NCBI RefSeq assembly: GCF_000719335.1
Contig: NZ_JOGB01000010.1
Location: 62,001-126,000, forward strand
From: Streptomyces sp. NRRL S-87
GTDB lineage: Bacteria; Actinomycetota; Actinomycetes; Streptomycetales; Streptomycetaceae
Length of the DNA stretch: 64,000 nt
Direction: 5' to 3'
The position numbers and the translations under genes were made by a program. This document shows positions 57,206 to 64,000 of this stretch, in pieces (position 1 is the stretch's first letter; the number at the start of each line of letters is the position of its first letter). Under the pieces are notes generated by a model. That model did not search any database. It was not told the origin of the DNA and worked only from the letters and a program-made list of their open reading frames with translations.

Positions 57206-58822
57206 GTGGAGTACGGCCAGTGGATGCTCACCGCCCGGGAGCGAGGCAACGGCTCGACCCGGCTGGATCGGCGTCACCCCGACGGCGCCGCGTGGACCAG
57301 TGGCAATGACGTGCGGCCCCTCGTGCACGGGGCGACGTACTTCGCCGAGCTGCTCCGGTCGGTCCGGGCGCAGCGCGCGGGAGACCTCCTGATGTTCACG
57401 GACTGGCGCGGCGACCCCGACGAGCGGCTCGACGGCCCGGGCACGGAGATCGGAACGGTCCTCGCCGAGGCGGCCGGCCGGGGGGTCGTCGTCAAGGGGC
57501 TCGTGTGGCGGTCCCACCTGGACAGGTTCCAGTTCAGCGAGAGCGAGAACCGCCACCTCGGCGAGGAACTCGAGGAGGCCGGGGCCGAGTGCCTCCTCGA
57601 CATGCGGGTGCGCCCCGGCGGCTCCCACCACCAGAAGCTCGTCGTGCTGCGCCACCCCGGCCGTCCCGAGCTGGACGTGGCGTACGTCGGCGGCATCGAC
57701 CTGTGCCACGGCCGCAACGACGACGCGTCACACGTCGGTGACCCCCAGGCCCTGCCCTTCGCATCGGCCTACGGGCGCAGGCCGCCCTGGCACGACGTGC
57801 AGCTGGCCCTCCGCGGTCCCGCCGTCGGCGACGTCGAGGCGGGCTTCCGCGAGCGCTGGGAGGACCCGTCGCCCCTCAGCCGCAGCCCTCTGGTGCGCCT
57901 CCGCGAACTGGTGAGCCACGAGGACACCGCCGCGGACGCCATCCCCCCGCAGTTGCCCGACCCCCCTGCCTGCGGCAGCCACACGGTGCAGGTGCTGCGC
58001 ACCTACCCCAACCGGCTGCTGCGCGGATACCCGTTCGCCCCCGACGGGGAGCGCAGCATCGCGCGCGGCTACCTCAAGGCACTCCGCCGGGCGCGGGCGC
58101 TCGTCTACGTGGAGGACCAGTACCTCTGGTCCCCGAACGTCGTGGAGTCCTTCGCCCGGGCGCTGCGCGACCGTCCGGAGCTGCGCATGGTCGTCGTCAT
58201 CCCGGCCTTTCCCGAGCAGGACGGGCGGCTCACGCTGCCGATGAACCTGGTCGGTCGCATCACGGCGCTCGAGCGGCTGCGCCGCGCCGGGGGCGAGCGG
58301 GTGGCGGTGTACGGGTTGGAGAACCACGCCGGGACACCCGTCTACGTGCACGCCAAGGTATGCGTGATCGACGACGTGTGGGCCGCGGTGGGCTCGGACA
58401 ACGTCAACCTGCGCTCGTGGACGCACGATTCCGAGCTCAGCTGCCTGGTGCTCGACGAGAGCGCCGACGGGCGGCCGCCTGCCGATCCGGGCGGACTCGG
58501 GGACGGCGCCCGCCGGTTCGCGCGGGACCTGCGGCTCGAACTCTCCTGCGAGCACGTGGACGCCGGCGCCGCGGACGCGCCGTACGGGCCGGACGAGCTG
58601 TGCGACCCGGTGAAGGCCTTCGATGCGTTCGCGGCGTGCGCCCGTGCGCTGGACGCCTGGCACGAGGGCGGACACCGCGGCCCCCGGCCGGCCGGCCGCC
58701 TGCGCACCTACCGCCCTCCGGACATGTCGACGCCCGTACGCACCGCCGTCATGCCGCTGTACCGCTTCCTCGTCGATCCGGACGGGCGCCCGATCGGGTT
58801 CCGCAAGCACAACGTCTTCTGA
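57206..58822 (+). CDS. Phospholipase D-family protein
   Basis: 538 residues. Two HKD-type motifs: GGSHHQKLVVLRHPGRPELD (first, HxK) with VAYVGGIDLCHGRNDDASHV, and second YVHAKVCVIDDVWAAVGSDN then NLRSWTHDSELSCLVLD. These are the catalytic repeats of the PLD superfamily, which cleave or transfer phosphodiester headgroups. Lacking a signal peptide, it is probably cytoplasmic or membrane-associated. VEDQYLWSPNVVESFARALR and FRKHNVF at the C-terminus match the family of bacterial PLD-like proteins. The GTG 57206 start follows GGGAGG seven bases upstream. Confidence 0.9.
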   Translation: MEYGQWMLTARERGNGSTRLDRRHPDGAAWTSGNDVRPLVHGATYFAELLRSVRAQRAGDLLMFTDWRGDPDERLDGPGTEIGTVLAEAAGRGVVVKGLVWRSHLDRFQFSESENRHLGEELEEAGAECLLDMRVRPGGSHHQKLVVLRHPGRPELDVAYVGGIDLCHGRNDDASHVGDPQALPFASAYGRRPPWHDVQLALRGPAVGDVEAGFRERWEDPSPLSRSPLVRLRELVSHEDTAADAIPPQLPDPPACGSHTVQVLRTYPNRLLRGYPFAPDGERSIARGYLKALRRARALVYVEDQYLWSPNVVESFARALRDRPELRMVVVIPAFPEQDGRLTLPMNLVGRITALERLRRAGGERVAVYGLENHAGTPVYVHAKVCVIDDVWAAVGSDNVNLRSWTHDSELSCLVLDESADGRPPADPGGLGDGARRFARDLRLELSCEHVDAGAADAPYGPDELCDPVKAFDAFAACARALDAWHEGGHRGPRPAGRLRTYRPPDMSTPVRTAVMPLYRFLVDPDGRPIGFRKHNVF

Positions 58823-59253
58823 TGGTGCGTCGGTCCTGGCGGAATCGTGGTTCGTCGGCTTTCGGGTCACCGACCGCCCGTCCGTGTGGGTGATCCCGCA
58901 CCGCGCGGAGACGATCGCAGTCCCGGCGGAGTCCGAGCCGGCGAACGCGGCGGGCCGAACGCGGCGGGCCGGCAAGGGTGGGATGCTCGCGCTCTGCACC
59001 GCCGCCCGCCACGCCACGACGGCCGTGGCGATGTCGGCGGTGACGGGGTGGTTCTCAGAGGTGGTGCGCCTGGCTCACGAGGGCCTTCCAGGATGACCGC
59101 GAACACGGTGGGCGAGGTCCTCCGGCAACTTCGGGCCCGGAGCGGGGCGTCGGATCAACTCCCGCGAAACGGTGGGAAGTTGCGTCACTCATCAGTAACA
59201 TCCGACCGGCCAGTAGCCCCGCCCGAGAAGCCACCCCTGAAAGGGCCTCCTGC
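58823..59253. other. Intergenic region
   Basis: No supported gene. A 14-bp direct repeat (GAACGCGGCGGGCC twice) occurs near 58942-58970. The promoter of the following secreted hydrolase should be near 59170-59230. Confidence 0.45.
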
Positions 59254-60684
59254 ATGCGCCGGACCTCCCGCCTCGCCCCCGTCGCCCTCGCCGTGGCAGC
59301 CCTCCTGGTCGGTGTCCTGCCGGCGCAGGCCCAGGCCCGTCCCGGCCGTACCCCCGACCGTACCCCCGACCGTGTCACGGTCGGTGACCGTACGTTCATC
59401 ACCGACAGCCGCGGCCGTGCACTGCAGTGGCGCGGCTTCAACCTCGCCGACAAGGGCAGCCGAGGCGCCGACGCTTTCGCCGACATCCACGAGAGCGACC
59501 TCCGGGACATGGCCGCCCGGGGCTTCAACCTGGCACGCCTGGCGTTCTTCTGGGACGACCTCGAGCCCACCCGCGGGAACTACGACCGCAGCTACCTCGC
59601 CAAGATGCGCCGCATCCTCGACTGGGCCGAGCGCTACCACGTCAAGGTCATCCTGGACGCCCACCAGGACGTGTACGGGCCGCACTTCGGCGCGCGCGGG
59701 GTTCCCGACTGGGCCACCCGGGACGAGGGGCTGCCGTTCTGGCCGATACCCGACGACTGGTTCTCCGAGTACTTCGAGCCGTCCGTACAGGCCGCCTTCG
59801 ACCACCTGTACAAGGACGCCGACCTGCGTGCCGCGCACGCCCGCATGTGGGTGACGGTCGCCTCCGCACTGGGTGGGCACCCGGCGCTGCTCGGCTACGA
59901 CCTGATGAACGAACCGTTCGCGAGGTTCCTCGAGGGCGAGGACCTCCCTGCCGCTGCGGCCCGCTTCGAGGCCGGCGAGCTCACGGAGATGTGGAACCGG
60001 CTCGCCCGTGCGATCCGCCTGGTCGACCGCAGGTCGTGGGTGTTCGTCGAACCGACCGTCATCGTCGGTCTCGGCGTCCCGACCCGGCTGGGGCGCATCG
60101 ACGACCCGCACGCCGGGTACGCGCCGCACTTCTACGAGACCGCGATGGAGACCGGCGGCGACTACGACCCCGACAGCCCCTTCATCCCCGCCTACGAGGC
60201 CGCGATCAGCGACTATCCGAGCCGCAACCGCATGCCGGTGGTCGTCGGGGAGTGGGGCGGCAACCCGTACGTTGCGCACGCGAGCCGGTTCGTCACCGAC
60301 ATGACCGCCTCCCTGGACCGCTTCTCCAGCGGCTGGACGTGGTGGCAGTGGTGCCGGGGCGGCGGCTACTGCTTCCTCGACCGGACGGGCGCGGCGAAGC
60401 CCAACGCGCGGCTGCTCGCGCAGCCCTACGCGCGGGCCGTCGCGGGTGACCCGCTGAGCTACGCGTACGACCCTGCCACGCGCACCTACGCGCTCACCTT
60501 CCGCACCCGCGCCGACGCCGGAGGACCCACCCAGATCACCGTGCCCGCGGACGCCTACCCGAACGGCTACCGCGTCACGGTCCGAGGCGGTCACGCCAGG
60601 TGGGACGGACACGGCCAGACGGTGTCCGTGGACGCCCGCGGGAGGGCCGGGACCACGTACCAGGTCACGATCAGCCCGAGATAG
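59254..60684 (+). CDS. Secreted GH5 glycoside hydrolase, endoglycoceramidase-like
   Basis: 476 residues. The signal peptide MRRTSRLAPVALAVAALLVG ends near AQA. The GH5 TIM barrel runs from about residue 40 to 385: ITDSRGRALQWRGFNLADKG, GFNLARLAFFWDDLEPTRGN, VILDAHQDVYGPHFGARGVP, catalytic acid/base Glu in YDLMNEPFARFLEGEDL, nucleophile Glu in MPVVVGEWGGNPY, and WTWWQWCRGGGYC. This matches the endoglycoceramidase (GH5_29-type) group. A C-terminal beta domain follows (TYALTFRTRADAGGPTQITV). It would be exported and cleave the sugar of glycosphingolipid-like substrates or related glycosides. The ATG 59254 has a CTGAAAGGGCC stretch upstream. Confidence 0.9.
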   Translation: MRRTSRLAPVALAVAALLVGVLPAQAQARPGRTPDRTPDRVTVGDRTFITDSRGRALQWRGFNLADKGSRGADAFADIHESDLRDMAARGFNLARLAFFWDDLEPTRGNYDRSYLAKMRRILDWAERYHVKVILDAHQDVYGPHFGARGVPDWATRDEGLPFWPIPDDWFSEYFEPSVQAAFDHLYKDADLRAAHARMWVTVASALGGHPALLGYDLMNEPFARFLEGEDLPAAAARFEAGELTEMWNRLARAIRLVDRRSWVFVEPTVIVGLGVPTRLGRIDDPHAGYAPHFYETAMETGGDYDPDSPFIPAYEAAISDYPSRNRMPVVVGEWGGNPYVAHASRFVTDMTASLDRFSSGWTWWQWCRGGGYCFLDRTGAAKPNARLLAQPYARAVAGDPLSYAYDPATRTYALTFRTRADAGGPTQITVPADAYPNGYRVTVRGGHARWDGHGQTVSVDARGRAGTTYQVTISPR

Positions 60685-60894
60685 CGCCGTGGAGGAGGGT
60701 GTTCGGCAACGAGGGCACCCGGCCAGGGAGTGCGGGGGCGGGACGGGGCGGTTCGGCTGTCGTGCCGGGCTCACCGGACCTGATCGGATGCGTGTCGGTC
60801 GGCCGGATACGGGGTGACGGCCCCAGGATCGGGGCATGGGCTTCACTCCGGATGGCCGGCCCTCACCGACTGAGTCGGGGGCCGAGCGACACCG

Positions 60895-61818
60895 ATGAAC
60901 CGCGAGAACATCATGAGGGCCGTGACCTTCTGGCTCCGCCCGGCCTTCGCGCTGCGTGTGATCAGCCGGTTCCAGCGGCTCGTCGGCTTCGACCGCTCGA
61001 TGGCCCTGGCGTCCGCCGCGCTGACGGCCCTGGTGCCGCTCGCCATCCTCTGCGGTGCCCTTGCGGCACGGGTGAGCGACAGGGACGTCGCCCAGGGCGT
61101 CATCGATCGCTACGGCCTCTCGGGAGAGGGCGCCGAAGCCGTTCGCGGGATCCTGTCCGCGTCGGACGAGGCGACGCCCGTGGGCATCTTCGGTGCCGTG
61201 TTCCTCCTGGTCTCCGTGCTGAGCTTCGCGCGGGCCGCCCAGCGGCTCTTCGAGCAGGGCTGGGAGCTGCGGCCCCTGAGCGTCCGCAACACGGTCAACG
61301 AGATGAAGTGGATCGCTCTGCTGGCCGTGTACACCGCGCTGAGCGGCGGGGTCCACGCGGCCCTGGACCGCAGACCGCTGTCGCTGGCCGCGTCCGCGGC
61401 GGTGGCACCGTTGACAGCGGCCTTCCTCGTCTGGGGCGGCAGGCTCCTGTCCGCGGGCCGGATCCTCACACGCGACCTCGTGCCCTTCGGATGCATCGGG
61501 GCGGTCCTGCTGACCGGCTACTCGTTGGTCATGACCGCCTACCTGCCCCGCCTCTTCAACTCCTACACCCACCGCTACGGCGCCGTCGGGGCGGTCTTCG
61601 CGATGCTCACCGGCCTGTTCGGAGCCATGCTCGCCACCGTCGGCTCGGCAGCCCTCGGACGGGAGGTCCAGGACGAGCTCGCCAGGATCGGCCGCGGCGA
61701 ACGCCCACCGGACCACGAAGTCCGCCAGCAATGGGACACCGTCCTGCAGCAGGCGCGGTCCCGCTGGCAGACCAACCGCGGCCAAGCCCTCCTGGCCCGC
61801 TTGACCCGAAAGCGGTGA
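60895..61818 (+). CDS. YihY/BrkB-like membrane protein (second paralogue)
   Basis: 307 residues: RFQRLVGFDRSMALASAALT, ALVPLAILCGALAARVSDRD, GIFGAVFLLVSVLSFARAAQ, RLFEQGWELRPLSVRNTVNE, AAVAPLTAAFLVWGGRLLSA, YLPRLFNSYTHRYGAVGAVF, AMLTGLFGAMLATVGSAALG. The arrangement of six helices and the internal pattern fit the YihY/YhjD family. It differs strongly from the family member at 41638. Function unknown; no operon partner. Confidence 0.78.
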   Translation: MNRENIMRAVTFWLRPAFALRVISRFQRLVGFDRSMALASAALTALVPLAILCGALAARVSDRDVAQGVIDRYGLSGEGAEAVRGILSASDEATPVGIFGAVFLLVSVLSFARAAQRLFEQGWELRPLSVRNTVNEMKWIALLAVYTALSGGVHAALDRRPLSLAASAAVAPLTAAFLVWGGRLLSAGRILTRDLVPFGCIGAVLLTGYSLVMTAYLPRLFNSYTHRYGAVGAVFAMLTGLFGAMLATVGSAALGREVQDELARIGRGERPPDHEVRQQWDTVLQQARSRWQTNRGQALLARLTRKR

Positions 61819-61991
61819 CGCCGGGGTCGGCACTCCCCAGCAGCCGGCCCGCACCACGGTCCCGCCCCCTCAAGGGGGCTCGGCCCGTTGGACTGCGGGC
61901 GGCTGGTTCGGGGGAAGGCCGCGCGGGGCAATGCGAAGGGGTGGACCGCCAGCCGGCGGTCGTGCGTGTGCCAGGGTGAGGGGGGCCTGTC

Positions 61992-62330
61992 GTGTCGCAG
62001 GGGTGGAAGATCACGGTCATGGTGCTGGCGGCGGTCGGTGTCCTGTCCACGCCGCTGATCTGGCTGCTGGACGATCCCGATGCGGGCCAGCTGGCCGGGG
62101 CCACCGTCCAGGCCGCGGTGGGTGTCGCCGCCCTGGTCTGGGCGGTGTTCCAGCGCCCTTCGCCCACCGGGCCCGCAGACCGGGCCAGCCGGACCGGGAG
62201 GGCGGAGCGTGGTGGTGCTTCCGGCATCCGTCGGCCCGGTGGCCGGGGACGCGGCTCGGCCACGGCCGATCGGACGGGCGACGCCAGTGGCCGGAACTCC
62301 GTTTCCGGCATCGACTACTCGGATTCGTGA
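61992..62330 (+). CDS. Small two-helix membrane protein coupled to a STAND ATPase
   Basis: 112 residues. MSQGWKITVMVLAAVGVLST (helix 1) and GATVQAAVGVAALVWAVFQR (helix 2) are followed by a ~60-residue Arg/Gly/Ser-rich cytoplasmic tail ending RTGDASGRNSVSGIDYSDS. This last phrase is similar to the motif TGDATAAHGGTAVSG in the downstream ATPase. Start GTG 61992 has a GAGGGGG site. The stop overlaps the ATPase start by 4 bp (GTGA). It may anchor or sense for the ATPase. Confidence 0.7.
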   Translation: MSQGWKITVMVLAAVGVLSTPLIWLLDDPDAGQLAGATVQAAVGVAALVWAVFQRPSPTGPADRASRTGRAERGGASGIRRPGGRGRGSATADRTGDASGRNSVSGIDYSDS

Positions 62331-64000
62331 GCAGGCCCGTATCCATGGCGAAGCGATCAGCGCGTGCGGCGTGGGGCGAGCGGCCGGGGCCGTCCGTGAC
62401 CGTGGCGGACACCGGCGAGGCCGGGTCCCATGACGACGGGGCGGCCGTGACCGGCTATCGCGGACCGGCCCCGGAAGGCGGGGGCGTCCCCGGGGTCGTA
62501 CGGGTGTCCGGCACCGGGGACGCGACGGCCGCCCACGGAGGAACCGCTGTCAGCGGCTACGTCCATACGCTGACCGTGCAGCAGCCTCTGTTGCGGGAGC
62601 CTGCCTGCTGGCCGCACCAGGTCGGTGTGGTCCCGTTGCCGGCGCGGTCCTTCCAGCACCGCGGCGAGGCGGACCGGCTCCGGTCGGCGGTGGCAGGTGG
62701 GGGCACCGCGGTGCCCTGCCAGGTGCTGACCGGGACGGGCGGGGTCGGCAAGACCCAACTCGCCGCCGACTACGCCCGCGCCGCCTGGGCCGACGGCGGC
62801 CTGGACGTCCTGCTCTGGGTCACGGCGAGTGCCCAGGCGTCCGTCGTGAGCGGATACGCGCAGGCCGGCGTCGAACTGTGCCGGGCCGACCCCGACGACC
62901 CCGACCGGGCCGCGCGGCAGTTCCTGGCCTGGCTGGCCCCCAAGCCCGGGCAGCGGCCGTGCCGGTGGCTGGTCGTCCTGGACGACCTCGCCGACCCGGA
63001 CGACCTCATCGTGCACTCCGACGACCCCGCCCACCGCTACAGCCTGTGGCCACCGGCCAGCCCGGACGGCCGGACCCTGCTCACCACCCGCCGCCGCGAC
63101 GCCGCGCTCTTCGGCGAGGGCCGCCGACGGATCGAGGTCGGTCTGTTCACCCCGGACGAGTCCCTCGCCTACCTCACCGCGTCCCTTCACGCCCATGGCC
63201 GCACCGAGCCCGCAGACCAGCTCACCGCCCTCGCCCGCGACCTCGGACACCTGCCCCTTGCCCTGGCCCAAGCCGCCGCGTACCTCGTCGACTCCGGCGA
63301 GACCGCGGCCGCCTACCGCGGCCTGCTGGCCGACCGCAGCACCCACCTCGCCGACCTCGCCCCCGACGCACTGCCCGACGAGCAGGCCGTCGCCCTGGCC
63401 GCCGCCTGGTCCCTGTCCGTCGACCGCGCCGACCTCCTGCGCCCCGCCGGCCTGGCCCGCCCCATGCTCCACCTGGCCGCCCTCCTCGACCCCAACGGCA
63501 TCCCCCACGACGTCCTGACCGGCGAGGCGGCCCGGGCACACCTCGCCGCACACCGCACCCCGACGAGCCCCGACTCCGTCGCGGTACCTGCCCCCGTCTC
63601 ACGCCGCGACGCCGTACGGGCCCTGCGCGCCCTGGAGCGCCTCAGCCTCATCGACCACCGGCCCGACAGCCCCCACCAGGCCGTCCGCATCCACCAGCTC
63701 ATCCAGCGCGCCACCCGCGACACCCTCACCCCGGCCCGGCAGGACCGGTACACCCGCGCCGCCGCCGACGCCCTCACAGCCGCCTGGCCCGCCGTCGAAC
63801 GCGACACCGCCCTCGCCCAGGCCCTGCGGGCCAACACCGGCGCGCTCGCCCGACACGCAGAAGACGCCCTGTACCGGCCCGACACCCATGCCGTGCTGTA
63901 CCGACTGGGCACGAGCCTCGGTGACAGCGGCCAGATCAGCGCTGCCCTCACCCACTTCCGACGCATGGTGGACACCAGCACCCGCCGGCTCGGCCCCGAC
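62327..64000 (+). CDS. STAND ATPase (NB-ARC/TPR-type), incomplete at the window end
   Basis: 558 codons in frame from GTG 62327, still open at the window end. N-terminal ~90 residues carry two TG(E/D)A...(A/T)AV(T/S)GY repeats. The NB-ARC-like core follows: P-loop LTGTGGVGKTQLAADYARAA (about 134-153), Walker B WLVVLDDLADPDDL (about 214-227), sensor region LLTTRRRDAALF, then RDLGHLPLALAQAAAYLVDS and a VRIHQLIQRATRDTL motif like MHD. After about 520, a TPR-like helix pair (VLYRLGTSLGDSGQISAALT, HFRRMVDTSTRRLGPD) begins. STAND ATPases sense signals and oligomerise; many act in defence or regulation. It is translationally coupled to the small membrane protein. Confidence 0.88.
   Translation, partial: MSRPVSMAKRSARAAWGERPGPSVTVADTGEAGSHDDGAAVTGYRGPAPEGGGVPGVVRVSGTGDATAAHGGTAVSGYVHTLTVQQPLLREPACWPHQVGVVPLPARSFQHRGEADRLRSAVAGGGTAVPCQVLTGTGGVGKTQLAADYARAAWADGGLDVLLWVTASAQASVVSGYAQAGVELCRADPDDPDRAARQFLAWLAPKPGQRPCRWLVVLDDLADPDDLIVHSDDPAHRYSLWPPASPDGRTLLTTRRRDAALFGEGRRRIEVGLFTPDESLAYLTASLHAHGRTEPADQLTALARDLGHLPLALAQAAAYLVDSGETAAAYRGLLADRSTHLADLAPDALPDEQAVALAAAWSLSVDRADLLRPAGLARPMLHLAALLDPNGIPHDVLTGEAARAHLAAHRTPTSPDSVAVPAPVSRRDAVRALRALERLSLIDHRPDSPHQAVRIHQLIQRATRDTLTPARQDRYTRAAADALTAAWPAVERDTALAQALRANTGALARHAEDALYRPDTHAVLYRLGTSLGDSGQISAALTHFRRMVDTSTRRLGPD

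Noticed and set aside
59185..61857. An 890-codon open frame on the minus strand opposite the GH5 and YihY genes
   Set aside because: It spans two convincing plus-strand genes and an intergenic gap, contains no domain, and has wrong codon-position bias.

Overview
The window comes from a high-GC actinomycete, most likely a Streptomyces. The evidence is the strong G/C bias at third codon positions, frequent GTG starts, 4-bp ATGA/GTGA gene overlaps, and families typical of the genus: an SSI-type subtilisin inhibitor, a SigB/F/G-type sigma factor, a PAS-GAF-PP2C phosphatase, DUF6766 and a PAP2-diacylglycerol kinase fusion. No rRNA, tRNA or CRISPR array was seen.

Positions 1 to about 24.7 kb are a decaying accessory region. 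Nearly everything there is a fragment or is frame-broken: recombinase and transposase remnants (IS21 istA/istB, IS630, IS3, a Streptomyces transposase C-terminus), and pieces of an M24 aminopeptidase, a penicillin-binding protein, a Kelch protein, two ATP-dependent DNA ligase C-termini, two HNH nucleases, a metzincin protease, a HAD phosphatase and a RelE-like toxin. Intact genes among them are an ECF sigma/anti-sigma pair, a DUF6247 two-gene unit, a lipoprotein, the PP2C phosphatase and a few hypothetical or membrane proteins. The most striking structure is nested. A 4.3-kb element (about 5667-9967) carries two tyrosine recombinases and a small cargo gene, and it sits inside the recombinase gene of a second, related element. 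That outer element has its own cargo (a SUKH/SMI1-type protein) and appears to be inserted in an IS21 istA gene. Both right ends share the 11-mer AGTTCAGAGAA. The inner element's own copy of the motif it inserted into is synonymously recoded.

From 24.9 to 44.9 kb genes are almost all intact. They comprise an SSI inhibitor; a divergent DUF1330/MarR pair with two operator-like repeats; a secreted beta-propeller/Fn3 protein; a secreted papain-like cysteine protease with a membrane-anchored partner; a LysR regulator; a GntR(FadR)-permease operon with a likely leaderless promoter; a secreted cyclophilin; a three-gene lipid/membrane operon (PAP2-DAGK fusion, YihY/BrkB, PAP2); and a Doc-like toxin-antitoxin pair.

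From 45 to 64 kb there are stress- and envelope-type genes: DUF4239, VOC and SnoaL-like proteins, a hemerythrin, a lipoprotein/27-aa peptide/DUF6766 chain with ATGA couplings, a SigB/F/G sigma factor, a winged-helix protein, a HAD hydrolase, several small membrane proteins, a PRC-barrel protein, a phospholipase D, a GH5 endoglycoceramidase-like enzyme and a second YihY protein. The window ends inside a STAND (NB-ARC/TPR) ATPase that overlaps by 4 bp a small membrane protein sharing its TGDA...AVSG-type motif. This pair is a candidate signalling or defence module.
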